Origin: Leptoclinus maculatus
Lineage: Eukaryota > Chordata > Actinopteri > Perciformes > Stichaeidae
NCBI GenBank assembly: GCA_032191485.1
Contig: JAVDOI010000008.1
Span: 299,501-363,500, forward strand
Direction: 5' to 3'
Length of the DNA: 64,000 nucleotides
This document shows positions 51,506-63,997 of the stretch, piece by piece. The notes beneath the pieces were generated by a model. That model saw nothing but the letters and a program-made list of their open reading frames with translations, was not told where the DNA came from and did not search any database. Positions within the stretch are counted from its first letter, which is position 1. Each line of letters starts with the position of its first letter. The position numbers and the translations under genes were made by a program.

Positions 51506-54500
51506 TCAGTACACAACTGTCTTCTTTGTATCTTTTCCAGTCACGTTCTTGTCATATAGACTCTCCAGTGCGTTCCTCACATGATTTCTGGACACGCCTC
51601 CCTCCATGCACCTCTCCTCCTCCACATAGGAGCGAGTAGACGGATTCCTGCTCCCAGAGCATTCTCCCTTCTTTATCTTGCTCTTACTCCTCCAAATCAC
51701 GCTAGAGTAAACCACATCACTGCCCTCCTCATTCGTCTTCTCTGAGCTTTTACATGCAACCTGTTGATGTCCAAGATGAGTATTTGGCATATTTGTCTTT
51801 CTCATCATGTTGGCGTTGACATAGATATCCTCCTCTGTTGTGATAAATGCCTGAAATAAGTAAAAATAAACAGTAAGTGGTACAGATATTCTGTTAGATT
51901 ATTCTTGTCCAAAATTAGGAAACAGTCCGTACCTCATTTCCTGTTTCACCTGTAAGGCCTTGGCTCATCACAGCTGAGCTGGTGTCACCTGTGCACTGAC
52001 TCATCGTAGAGTTACGGCAGACAGTCCTCTGAGCCCTAGAAAATAGGACAGCAGGACGCTCCATTCAACTTCCATGAACATATTCATTACAAGTTCAGAT
52101 GTCAACCTGCTTATGTATTAGTTGACAGAATGAAGATGTGTGATCAGTGAGACAAACTCTAATAGGCACATCTGGAATAGCTTAAATTATAAGATTTGCT
52201 ACACAGGTGGTCATATTAGGTGAATATATAGCGCTGATGAAATACAGAGCTGATCATTATCTATAAATATTTAGATTTTCAAAGAAACATGAGACTCCTG
52301 ATAGATGTAGAGAGGCCAAATTCTCTGTGCAAAAACATCTTAAAACACACGGTTTGCATCGACAAAGAACAATACCAGTCACTGTAACACATTGTTAGTA
52401 GGCTTGTTAGCCACTGTGACTTTACATACTTTAAATTGAAGTTCTTTTTAATAAAAATGTATTCATTATTTTTTGAATTTATAATAAATTGAAAGTGTTA
52501 AACACTGGTTTCTGACAGGAGTTAGTCCACTCACATAGAGTCATTATTTATACTAAAGTTGAATTAACAACGATAACCTTGATGCGTAGCGGTAGTCGGA
52601 AACATTCATGGTGTCCCAAGCTGTTACCTACCTGATAGCAAACAGTAGAGCACATATCAGCGCTGCTGTTAGAACACCAACTGTGACGATGAAGAATGTC
52701 AACGTAACTCGACCTGAACAATCAGCTTGAGAGAGAACAGGAGATCGTGAAGGTTAGTCAGAAGCATTAATATACTATTTTTGATGGAGTACATTTGGAC
52801 GCACATGAAGATTGATGTGTTGTATTAAACACAAAAGCTTAATTATAATGGCTCTGTTTTGAGGTATTACATCATGTATAATGTAATTTATGAAAGTATT
52901 ATAGAAGATAATATTTAATAAATATAAAATCCAAGAAATAGGTTCAGTTATTAATTTACAGTATTTTTGTTATTTTAGCATTTTAGCATTTTGTTTGTTT
53001 TTTAGATTCATCATTATTTTGTCTTAGTGGCAGTGTAGGTTGAAACAGACTGTGATGTTGTTGTAAATTCTTGACTGTTATTTGTAATAAATGTGTTTGT
53101 TTTTCTGTTTTGCAAAACTATCACAGACATGATGGATCAATATTCTAGAAGCTGAAACCAAGAGTGTGACTAAGTCATGTCCCTTCCACGTGTCTCCCCT
53201 CCACTATGTAAAACTGTTGAATTAGGAACTTACAAGGCAGTCAGTCTAAAATTCTACAAATCAAAAGCACTAAATAGAGGTATTATATATAACAGATATA
53301 GAGAATATGGCACTGGGTTCCAGATCAAGTTCATTTCAAGTAATCCTGATAGTTTCCGACTTTTCAATAAGACTTGTTTTCACAGAATACAGACCTTGAC
53401 TTTCTGCAGATGTCTGAGGCTCAAGGCTGTAGACATAAAATCGTTGAGTAGCAGATCCCAGAGAGTTGGAGCTGCGGCAGAGCAAGGTGGGAAGATCCCT
53501 CTCCTGTGGTCCATTCACAGTGATGGTGCTCCACAGACCTGTGTCATTTAGAGACTCATTGCTTATTACAAACGTGTCAGAGTGATTGACAGGTGACCCA
53601 TCCAAATACCAGCGTAAAGTGGGAGAAGGATTTCCCACAGTCCTGCAGGAACAGTTGAGCTGGTCTGCAGCTTTGATGCAGTCAGATGAGGACAGGATCT
53701 GAGGAGCGTCTGTAAAGAATATAAAATAAATTAAAGAGTTAAGTCAAATCGGGTCAAGGAACGGTACGTTTTCAATAATACAAGAAAATATGTCTTGCTG
53801 TAGGAAAACAATTAACATTTGATGATATTGGGGGTGAAAAGGAGACTATAATCAAATTGTCATCCATTTTTGTGTTTAAATTTGTTTACAGACAGTTTAA
53901 CCCATAGTTGATGTGAAGGTGGTTTGATCCTAAAATGTGTTAAGTTTGCTTTTTTTAAGTGTAATTTGTTTTGTGTTTAAATTTTACAAATGACAAATGA
54001 ACTCACATGAGATATCAGCTGTTAAACTTGTACTAACAGCTGACTCAGTGCTGCCATCTTGTTTGTTGTAGGTGGCCGTACAGGAGATTGTCTCTCCATG
54101 ATTGTTTTTAGAGGCAGTGAAGGTCACAACAGAGGTCTTGACTTTAGTTTTGTCCTGATTCTCCTGCAGTGTCTCCACACTGTCACCCAGGTCGGGGGTC
54201 CATGTCAGGTTTGGAGGATGAGACAGACAGGGAGCTGGAGCAGAGCACGTCAAACTCACTGAGGTTCCCTCCTTCACCTTCAGTGCTGACGGAGTCAGAG
54301 TCGGTCTGGGAGGATCATCTGGTGAGAAGGTACATTTGAACCAGTCACTAAACAATCAGTTCTCCATTTTGTTTACTATTTGACAAATGAATGGGTGAAA
54401 TGTAAGTAAACAGACTTTAATACCTGAAATGAAAATAGATGAAATATAGATTTCATCAGCAAAATTATAATTCAGGACTTTGTCACATTCCAGCCTGAAG

Positions 54501-55218
54501 AAATATTTATTGCTGTTAGCAGGTTGCATGTTGTTCAGGGTTGTGGTGCAGTCTTTTCTTGTCAAGTCTCCTCTCAGTTCTCCATTATTTGTACTTGTTT
54601 GTGGATTACGGCTGTTAAACACAGTCCTCTGACCAATCATCCACACTGCTCCACATGTGTTATCTAAGTTTGATTCGTATTGGTCCGGTATCTCAAAGGA
54701 GCAGGGGATGGTCACACAGGATCCTCTAAGAACCTCTATAGTCTGCGGCAAAGATGCCTTAAACTCTCCACACAGGTCACCTGAAACACAAGAAACACAT
54801 CTTGAATAAGAACGAGTGAATAATACTTTACAGTCATGAGGACTTTTTACTGTTTGATTGCTTTGCTAAAATCTTACCATTATACCTTATTCTTAGAATA
54901 ATCTAAAATGATGAGTGTAAAGATTCTGCTTTGTCCCCACAGTGTTTATTGTTCTAGGTGTTTAGATTAAATAAATGATTCAGCCATCAGATTAAAGTTT
55001 TTAAAAAAAGGCAGCAGAACACTTTTGTAGCTCACTGTGTTCTTCATTTGCTGCAGCATGTTTTACAGATACTGTTGTACTGTGGTCTGAATACTTGACT
55101 AACATTGCGTAGTTATAGTTTGTGATCATTTTTAATACTCAATGATTCAAATGTGAATGAACTTCATCTCACCTTGCAGCAGAGAACCAATGAGAAGGAG
55201 AGTCAGAGCTGCAGACAT
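51506..55218 (-). CDS. Siglec-like inhibitory Ig receptor (V-C2-C2-TM-ITIM)
   Basis: Seven coding exons join in consistent phase: 55218-55173, 54780-54424, 54318-54007, 53709-53395, 52725-52632, 52035-51933 and 51850-51506, giving 523 residues. The signal peptide is MSAALTLLLIGSLLQG. A V-set domain (about 17-134) has CVTIPCSF and, in its F strand, YFFRLEC with Arg111 at the position of the sialic-acid-binding Arg of Siglecs. Two C2-set domains follow (VSLTCSAP...ISCTA; LNCSC...LLCRS), then a 25-residue membrane helix (350-374). The cytoplasmic tail has DIYVNA (YxN, a Grb2 SH2-type motif, Tyr419) and VVYSSV (an ITIM, Tyr457). It should be a leukocyte surface receptor that recruits SHP phosphatases; this follows from the family. 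The exact orthologue (CD22-like or CD33-like) is not resolved, and glycan specificity is unknown. Confidence 0.85.
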
Positions 55219-55584
55219 CTTTGTGTGTCAGGAGAGGCAGAAACTCTGGAGATTACACATGAAACAATTCACATGTTTAGAGCATTGCATCCCTAATTCA
55301 TTATTTAAGGTTTTCAGATCAAGGTTTATTTATGAGGCCACTATTCAACACAATATTTGCAGAGGTTGCTGATGGAGAAATGTTTTTCTGAGTCTATATT
55401 TCTTTTTGATCTTCATCAATGTGAAGGTTCAGAAGAAGCCTGTATGTGATTCTGAGCCACTGAAACTCAACTGAATCCCAACAAAGTTAGATTATTTCAG
55501 GTGTGTCAACATCTCATGAGGGCAGGCTGAAGCAGCACACCTATTTATTATTCATATGGAGAAAAGGGGGCATCTAATTATCGG

Positions 55585-56256
55585 TCGGTCTGGGAGGATC
55601 AGCTGGTGGGAATGTCAAATTTGACATGAACAAACAATAATTTCTCTCCATTTTGTATACTATTTGCAAATTGCAATAATCTCATAAACAAGACCAAAGC
55701 AGTTCCCCAAAGGAAATGAGTGAAGTGAAAGAAAACAGACTTCAAACCTTTGGATGAAAGAATCGATTTATGGACAGAAACTATGTTTCAGGGGATTGTT
55801 GCATTCTACTCTGAAGAAATATGTATCGCTGTGAGCCGGTTGCAAGTTGTTCAGGGTTGTGGTGCAGTCTTTTATTGTCAAGTGTCAATTTATTCATCAT
55901 TTATTGTAGCTGTTTGTGGATTCCTGCTGTCGAACACAACAGTCCCTCCATCATTTTTCCATACTGCACATGTGGCTTTCAAGTTTGATTAATGTTCAGC
56001 AGTCACGTCAAAGGAGCAGTGGGTGGTCACACAGGATCCACTCAGAACCTCTATTAACTTTGGAAGGACGACCTTAAACTCTCCACGCAGGGCACCTAAA
56101 CACAAGAAACACATCCTGAAGGAGAAAGCTCACTGCTCACGTGCCTTGCTTAATAAGAACTTGTTTTTCTGACTTTTCGTTATCTTTGTGGTTGTTTGGC
56201 CATATATAAATGAACCCCATCTCACCTTGCAGCAGGAAATTCATTGGTCCAGCCAT
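55585..56256 (-). pseudogene. Decayed copy of the Siglec-like gene (5' exons)
   Basis: Exon remnants keep the order of the neighbouring gene. A signal-peptide exon (56256-56226) still has ATG and the CAAG/GTGAG donor but encodes only MAGPMNFLLQG, without the hydrophobic core. A V-set exon copy (about 56097-55745) has many shared words such as TTCAGGGTTGTGGTGCAGTCTTTT but a broken frame, and the Arg-containing F strand is altered. The start of a C2 exon (GTCTGGGAGGATCAGCTGGTG, about 55588-55608) then ends the similarity. It is a tandem duplicate that has lost function. Confidence 0.8.
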
Positions 56257-57764
56257 CTTTCTTTAGAGCAGGGTTTATTTGAAGGCTAATGTCAAACGTG
56301 ACTTCAGTATTCAAATGGACATTTTGGTGAACCTACATATTTCTTCTAATCTCCATTAAGATGACACTAATCCATCACAATAAAGAAAATAAGTAATAGA
56401 TCACTAGTTTGAAAACTATAAAACCAAAATAGAACAATTACATTAATAAGTAGTAATTTAGTCAATATTGTTAGGATGTTTGTGTATTGTAAAGATGAAA
56501 ACATTCTTATTTATTTTTTCGGAAATGGTGCAGATATGTTAACTGATATGCAAAAAAACAAGTAAGTGTTTAACACACATTTCACAACATGGTAAAGAAG
56601 AGACATGACTATAATCAAAAAGGAAGTGATATGCTAAAACATACAGTGACACAAATTGTATCTACTCGTTTTATTTAAGATTATTTTTAATTAACTAATA
56701 ATTGTAGAGCAGTGTCAAACAATTTCAAAAGAATATAATGGAATGCCCTTCTAAAAGTTCAAAATGTTAAAAAGAATAATTTCTCAATGACCATCTGTTG
56801 ATTATTTTGCTCTCCTTTCAAAATGTGCAAATATGTGATGGTTGATTTAAAGCAGAGTGAACCAAACTTACATCCATCAAAAATCTTGCTATTTTAAACT
56901 TAAGTTTTGACTTATTCATATGTTTTTTTTTGTGGAAATGATAATAAGACTTACGTTTTCACCAGGTCTGTTTTACAGATGGATGAGAGATGTTCTGTTG
57001 AAGTCAAGTTCCCGAGAGGGGATGTTATCTTTTCAGAGAGTTCGTGGGAATTATTTTCAAAATGAGGAAGTTGTGCAAGTAGGTGAGTGATCTTTGCATC
57101 ACATTTTCTACAGAAGAGCTACACAGTTTGTAACTAATGTAATATGGTCAAAATGTGTCTCCTAGCAGTAGTGGTCCTAAGTTATGAAAACAACACAGTG
57201 TTCACAACAAGTCAAAATTCAGGAAAGTCTGCAGTTCAATGCTGTTGATGGTGAGAAAGAGAACATAAGAGTCAACATTAACATTCCATTCTTTGGTTGC
57301 TTCTCTTGAAGTGCAATGTCACAAGTAATGGTTGTTTTGAAATCAATTTGTCATTTACTTCCTGATTGTTTGTCCCACAGACACCACTGCTGTATGTATA
57401 AAAATAATACAAATCAACCATTGTATTTCCTTCAAATACACAAATGACCAAAAAGCATTATTATTACAGTAATTAGGGAACCATGTTTTAAATGCTATCT
57501 GGGCTTTGCATTAAAACAAATACATATATCATTTGTCTGTCAAAATGTGTTATCAAACATGGTGACGTTAGTTAAGCTTGATGTCAATTAAACCCCAGCG
57601 GGTTCTACCTCCCTGTTTGACCTCTCATGAAAATTCTTTTATACAACTCCAATAACACCAAACTATAATACACTTTAGGATCTGGGAGGTGAAGTGCTGC
57701 GTACAAAGTGTTCTCAACACCGATCTAACTGATATACGTCACATTCTGTATATACGCCATTATC
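56257..57764. other. Intergenic, AT-rich
   Basis: No exon or classifiable repeat seen. It separates the decayed Siglec-like copy from the NLR gene's downstream relic. Confidence 0.5.
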
Positions 57765-57765
57765 T

Positions 57766-57830
57766 TCAGTCCTGAGCGGTCCCCAGCTCCAAAGGAACCC
57801 CACTGAACCCAAATGATTGCCACGCATTCT
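57766..57830 (-). pseudogene. Relic LRR exon of an NLR
   Basis: The words GAGCGGTCCCCAGCTCCAAA, ACCCAAATGATTGCCAC and CATTCTTAACACA align to the 5' half of the NLR LRR exon at 58729-58790 (GAGCGTTCCACAGCTCCAAA, ACCCAGGTTGTTGCCAC and so on), including the acceptor region. The frame is broken. It lies about 330 bases beyond the functional gene's stop codon, so it is the trace of a tandem duplicate or of a lost LRR exon. Confidence 0.65.
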
Positions 57831-58157
57831 TAACACAATGCTAAACATACAATGAACGAGGAGAAGAATCATGTCGTGGTTAAGTATAAATCGTGTCTCT
57901 GAGACCACAAACGGAGCGTAGCTGACATCTGAAACATTTAATTTGTTCAAAATCGATTGTTTGTAAGCAATTCTCATAAAAGTCATGAAGAATCAAGCTG
58001 ATAAAAGAATGTTGAGTATATTTTTGAGTTGTTAAAGAGGACTCAGCTCTACAGGATCCCAAACAGAGCAGATTTATATGAATTCCACTTTTACAGATTG
58101 AAGTCAGATTGTTAGTTGACTCATGGTGGATGATATGAAAGCATCTGCCCCCAACCC

Positions 58158-61100
58158 TTACACTTGTCTTCCTCCAATCAGATTCGTGGAAGACTTCAGC
58201 AACTCTTCAATATTTGCCCGGAGCTCCTTAGCTTTCTCTGCCTTCTGTCCTTTCTCCACCTGTTCTCCTGCCACCTGGAGCCCCTTCAGCACCGACTGCA
58301 GGGCATCGGCATTCTTCACAGAGTCCATCTGGTCTCTGTCTGCCCGGATCTCCTCCACCCAGTCCAGGTACGCCTGAAGTAATCCAAGGTCATCCACAAA
58401 GTTTGCAATAATTCGGAGGTCCGGCCGACGTTGCTCCAGCTCCCTCAGCCTCCTCCTCCCCACCTCTCCGATGTCATTCCCAACAATGCTGATGAAGGAG
58501 AAAATACCCGAGTAAGAGTTCCTTTCAAGGCATTAACTCACACTAGATGGCAGTGTTTCCATACATTATTACATTGAGAACACACAAGAAGTTGATGTGT
58601 TTTAGTCTTACGTCAGTGTCTTCAGAGAGGTGTTTTTGCTGAGGCAGGTGACGATGTTTTCTGTTCCTCGCTCTGTGATGCCGGTGATGTCCAGATAGAG
58701 TTCCTCCACAGTGGTGTTGTGCTCCAGAGCGTTCCACAGCTCCAAAACCCCCTCTGGACCCAGGTTGTTGCCACACATACTGTACACACAAGTAGAACAA
58801 TTGTGTTGCTGTTAAATACATATATAGTATTGTCTCTAATGACTCATAGCAAGGGCTTGGAGCCAGAAGGATCAGTGTATCTGCAGGTCCGTACAGGTCT
58901 TGAAAAGCATTGAATACAGTCCCCTCAAAAGGCCCTCTGCCTAGATTGGTTGATTATATTACTAGAAATTATTGTTACATACCTCTAAAGTACTGACAAA
59001 AATGTGATATAAATGTCAATTAATTAATACTCTTAATAAATAATTGTCCCGATTGGTTTTCCATCATTCTGCTGTAAGCTGTATTAAAAAGTTCTCAAAT
59101 TATGATAGTATTATGATAGTAATGACTTACAAGAGCTTCTTCACTTGGCACTCATTTGATTTCAGAACCGCTGATTCTAAAATAGCTGCTTGCTTATCCA
59201 GGCAGTTGTATCTCAAACTGAAAGAGAATAGAAAAACATTAGGTCAACGTTGTTCTAGGCAGTCCATTCATCCCTTTTCACGAAGGCATATTATGCTCAG
59301 GGTCATGCATGCTCGGGTACACGCAGCTTGTTAGTCTATCACACACGGACTGACAAGCATGCAGACACAAGAAGACGATACAAACTCTACACAGAAAGGA
59401 AAATTCAAACCCAGACTTATTCAATTCAATTTGTATTTGTCATCTATTTGACGGGAGTAGTCGAGTCAGTTACTCACTAGAGGGATTCACATCGGTGTAG
59501 GATTGGCCCCAGTCTGTTTAGTCCTCTGTTTCCAATGTTGGAGTAGCCTAAGTTGAGCTCCTGCAGCGTGTGGGGCGAAAACTGCAGCACGTAGTGCATA
59601 GCGGCACAGTCCACAACACTCAGCTTCATTTTAAACAGGTTGAGATTCTTGATCTCCGGCGCTGCCATGCTGGTGGCTTCCTTCGTGTGGAACTCCATAA
59701 GGCAGTGGAGAAGATTCAGGGCTGCCCAGTTCTTGAGCTTTCTACCCTTAAACTGGTCTTGGAACCACAAACCCAGCCTGGCGGGGATGCCGCCCCCTCG
59801 CTCCATGGGGCAAAGAACAAGGCCATCCAGCTGACCTGCCAGCCGAGCTCGGAGCATTCCCATGAAGAAGCGCGTGAACATCTGGAGGCTCTCCAGCTTG
59901 TCCGTGTTGAGGTCTGTGTTTTGCAGGGGTGCAGCTGTGGAGGATGGCGGAGGTAGCCCAAAGCACCAGAAGTCCAGAGCTTGGATTATGTCCTCCTGGC
60001 TGGAGAGATTGATTGCGCAGTAGAGCCCAGCCAGATGTTCTTGAACGGTCAAGTGGAAGAAAGAAAACATCTCCACTGTCTCCTCTCTGAGAGGCTGGAG
60101 GATGTGACAGAGAAAGGTGCTCTGAAGATCAGCAGGTGTAACACCGAAGCTCTCCAAATCTGCTCTGCTGAACATGATCTTTTTCTGGAGAAGGTTTTCA
60201 TAAGCCAGTTTTCCCAGGTTTGTCAGTTGCTGCTTTGCTAGTGAGAGGACCTCAGATCTCGGGGTGCCTCTCTCTGCACTTCCCCTCAGCGCATGGTGCT
60301 TGACTGCGGTAAAGAGGTAGCAGAAATAAACCTCACTGACTGTTCTGGGCGGGTTTAGCTCCAGAGACTTTGAGTCACCAACATCTTGATATCCTGGAGA
60401 GAAGAACTCAGCCATGGCGGTGCAGATGATGTAGCAATAAAGAGGGATGAAGGACAGCACGAAAAGGTTGTCATTGTTCAAGATGTAATTGTAGACTTTT
60501 TCAGCAACTTCTCTGTCTTTGTAGAACTTGGTGGTGTATTCCTTCACCTGTTCCTCCTCGAAGCCCAGCACCACGCAACATCTCTGGAAGAAGCGCTTGG
60601 GAGCTTCAGTGGTTGGTCTTGTCGTGAGAATGACGGATGCCTCTGGGAGAAGGCTTCCCTTGATTAAAGCCACCATCAGCTCTGACACTGGCACCTTTGA
60701 ACGGACGTCGATGTTTTTGTCAGGACTGCTCCAGTCCAAGGTGAATTTGAACTCATCTAATCCATCTAGGATGAAGAGCAGGGAGCTTGGTGACGTGAAA
60801 AGATCCGACAGAGCTGCCTTCAGGTAGCGGAACCGTTCTCCAAGCAGCTCCAATAAGCTCAGTGGTGCTTCAATCAGATTGAGCTCTCTGAAGCGCAGGT
60901 CAAAAATGCAGGTGAATTCACGCATGTTCTTCCCAATCGCCCACTCATAGACGAGTCTCTGTACTGCTACGCTCTTTCCAATACCAGCAATACCCTTCAC
61001 TTTAACCCGTTTGGGGGGCCGTCCCGATGTTCCTTGGGGGCCCAGCAGATGGCACGGTCGGATACGCTGGCAAGCCTGGTGGACATAGATGCGAGCTCGT

Positions 61101-62381
61101 CTGCTCGCCAGGTCAAAGTACTCATGTTGGCTGCTGTCAACCGAGTCGTCATCTTCTGTCACAAAAAGGTCAGTGTAGCGGATCTCGATGTGAGAAGCTG
61201 AGTTTGAAGCCGCACCCTCACCCTCTGAGTAGCACTTTAACTGCTCTGTGCGTTTCAGAAGGGTTGTTTTATGGGCAGAAATAGGAACTGCAGTGAAGGA
61301 CAAGAAGGTGAAATGTCTTGTCAACAAACTCTTCGTTTTTTTCTATCAGATCAATACTTTTACTCATCTCCTTCAGTTCGCCTAAGATATTGACGTACCT
61401 CGGATGTTGGCCAGCTTTACACTCCTGCTGGGTTTCAGTTCTTCTTTAGCTGCACAATGAAGATCATTTAACTTGAATGCATTTTTAAACATGTCAAGTC
61501 AAGTATTTTTTACCACCAGCAAGACGATACATTAGAAATATAATATTCTAATATCACATTTTTGATAAGATAATAAATCCATACCTTTACCCTCAGTAGT
61601 CAGGGTGAATCCTTTGCTCTTTCCTTTGAACAGTTTAGCAATGGGGCCTTTAGGCTTCTTTTCTGTGGATATCACAGGATTCATATGGTGAACAATGCAT
61701 TTGATATATAAGATATTACAAAAGTCATATTACAAAGTGAAATGGAATCATCTTCTGGGCACTGGGTATGTTTATCCATCCACAGTTGTTGAGATATTTC
61801 CGACTGGACCAAAGTGGGGGACCGGCGAATTCCTAGAAATCTTATCATAGCTGAGCTAAATATTCGTTTTACATTTACAATCCTTCATTGCCAAAGTCAG
61901 CGTAAATAACTTGGCAAGACATCACAGTTGATTGTACCCTGTTAATAATCTTCTCACACCTCTGGACTTTTGGACGGCAAAACATTGCAACTTTAAATGC
62001 ACGCGTTTATAGAAATTCTCACAGTCATCACCAGTATATCAAAGCAACCTCACCTTCAGCTTTCATGGGTGCAGGCGCTGGCTTACTGACGTGATCGTCC
62101 CTGCAGTGTCTCTCCACCCACACCTGCAGATCTCTGCCGTAATAATCCTGCACCTCCCTCAGCACCTGCAGAAACTTTAGGCTGCTCTCCTCGGTGGCGC
62201 ACACCATCTCTAGAGCCTGGGCCACGGCATTGGAAGGTGACCTCTCCAGCAGAGACAGGTAGTGGGCAGAGGACAGCACCTCAGCATCACGCAGCCAACG
62301 CAGCAAGGGTGCTGGGTGGTCAAGAGTCCACTTCAGCAGCAAGTCCCTCTGGGACCGGAGCAATTGCTGAGCTGAGTTCAT
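58158..62381 (-). CDS. NOD-like receptor: CARD-like, NACHT, LRR
   Basis: Seven exons join in consistent phase: 62381-62054, 61662-61585, 61449-61399, 61287-59478, 59217-59131, 58779-58603 and 58488-58158, giving about 953 residues. Residues 1-100 form a helical death-fold, best read as CARD-like (LLLKWTLDHPAPLLRWLRDA...). A basic linker (KKPKGPIAKLFKGKSKG) follows, then a FISNA-like pre-NACHT region (IEIRYTDLFVTEDDD). NACHT has Walker A GIAGIGKS (about 251-258), Walker B LLFILDGLDEF (about 322-332), sensor VILTTRPT (about 371) and FHLTVQEHLAGLY (about 563). Only about five LRRs follow, and the last exon adds about 80 residues of charged, probably helical sequence. It is a cytosolic sensor expected to oligomerise on nucleotide exchange; the ligand is unknown. 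The start ATG at 62381 is in an exon that is open further 5' to an AG (62397-62396), so an upstream exon may exist. Confidence 0.82.
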
Positions 62382-62397
62382 GACTTCAGCAAATACT

Positions 62398-63284
62398 GTC
62401 GGAAGGAAAATAAACAAATACATTACAAGATGTCAAGCCAATAACTTACACTCCGAATACTAACAATGAAAAGTGCAGTTCAGTAAGGAATTATATGCCC
62501 ATGCTTACCTTAAAGAAATATTGTATTGTCATGTTCTGTGTCACTTTCCCTCTCGTCTAGTTTTGCCATTGCAGTCATGAGTGTTTGCAGGAGAGCTTTT
62601 GTGTTCCGTCTTAAGGTGCAGGGAGGCGGAGTGCCATGATTTACAGTAATACAACCTTTCAAAGGGTCCATAGTTCAAAGTGTTCACGTCTTTTTCCCTG
62701 CCTCTGATTAATCGCTTTTGTTTGATCTTGCAGAAATGCGGCAATTCCCTCAAGTGACTTGGAAGTAGCACACAAGGTGAAGAAACATAACATACTGTGA
62801 CTTCAAAATCTAAAACTAAAACAGACCAGCAGTCTAAACAGTCTCTTGCTGAAATACAAAAGTTGTAGCGTGGCACTTTTCACCTTTGCTTCCAGAAAAG
62901 TGAATCATTAATCAGTTGTATTCAACTTGCAATGGAACTTTTATCGCTATCACTTTTATCACACTGTAAGAGGTTTGGTCAGGGCGGTCGGTGTAGACAG
63001 AGGGAATCAGAAATGAACGCATTCAGTCGTTGGAGCCTTTGAGGAAACGGCCAACGGCATGAGAGTGACTCAGCCGTTGTCATGTGTTGTCGCACAGATA
63101 CTTGCTGAGGTCTTTCTTTCCAAACGGTTCCTACTTCCAACACTTGTATGAGCATCGGAATCTTTTGACATTTCAATAATTGTAAAGTTGGAAACCTACC
63201 ATTGCAGATTTCAAAATTACAGTTTTAGCCATCATTTTCTTTACAAATTCATAAATTATCATAAAGCTAAAAAGTATGTATTTC
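62398..63284. other. Upstream of the NLR; intergenic
   Basis: This should hold the NLR promoter or 5' non-coding exon. I see no firm TATA box or exon. Frames here are short and lack domains. Confidence 0.4.
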
Positions 63285-63380
63285 ACTATTGCACTATGTT
63301 TATTGTCACGCACCAATCACCAAGTCAAATGCCTTGTATGTGTAACGTACTTGGCAATAAAGCCGTTTCTGATTCTGATA
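63285..63380 (+). mobile_element. Probable LINE/SINE 3' tail
   Basis: The sequence CTTGTATGTGTAACGTACTT, GGCAATAAAG and a short GATTCT repeat match the 3' end I recall for common fish non-LTR elements, ending in tandem GATTCT. The body of the element is absent, as for a 5'-truncated insertion. Confidence 0.5.
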
Positions 63381-63575
63381 AGCTCAGCGGTATGTAATGA
63401 ATGGATGTAAACAACATAGAAGATATTTAAGATTTTGGAAGAGTTTAAGAGGTAAGCAGAGGCATCAAAGTGAAGTCATAGCGCCAGCAGCACAATGAAA
63501 CACTCCCAACTTCCCCCTCTTTGCTCCCTTGTTCATCCTGTCCTCTGTCTGTGCTGGCAGAGCAGGGTTGCAGTC

Positions 63576-63997
63576 ATGCATGTGGACACTGTCTTTCTTG
63601 TGTGTCCTCTGATGTTTGGTGAGTAATTTAATCATTTATATAATATAGATTATCTTTAGATTTCTGTAAAGACGTCAAGGTTATTCAGTCAAGTTAACCT
63701 CATTTATATTATCCCCTGTTATTACCATAATTATTAATGTAAGAGATGGATAAATTGTGTCTGTGAATGTCTCCTGCAGAATATACTGTAGTGGATGATT
63801 ACATTATATTCACAGATGAGGATACCTTCTCTGATTTCATTATCTCCCTGAAGTTGATGGCAACGTGATAACACATATGCAAATGTTTCCTTTAAATAAT
63901 GAAGACCATTTTGAAGTATGGTACTGCGTAGTAGATTTTCCAGAGACAGCAGTGCAGTTACCCTCTTCCCTTTTCTAAATATAAATCTGTTGTGAAA
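63576..63997 (+). CDS. Unrecognised secreted or surface protein, first exons, partial
   Basis: An ATG at 63576 opens MHVDTVFLVCPLMFG, a signal-peptide-like exon ending in phase 1 at a GTGAGT donor (after 63618). A second exon opens after CTCCTGCAG at 63780 in matching phase with EYTVVDDYIIFTDEDTFSDF. That frame stops near 63868, but a neighbouring frame stays open from about 63830 (LPEVDGNVITHMQMFPLNNE, then HFEVWYCVVDFPE) to a TAA near 63977. The amino-acid character continues across the frames, which suggests a one-base frameshift, or an exon boundary I cannot place. No family recognised. It could be a pseudogene or a real gene continuing past the window. Confidence 0.35.
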
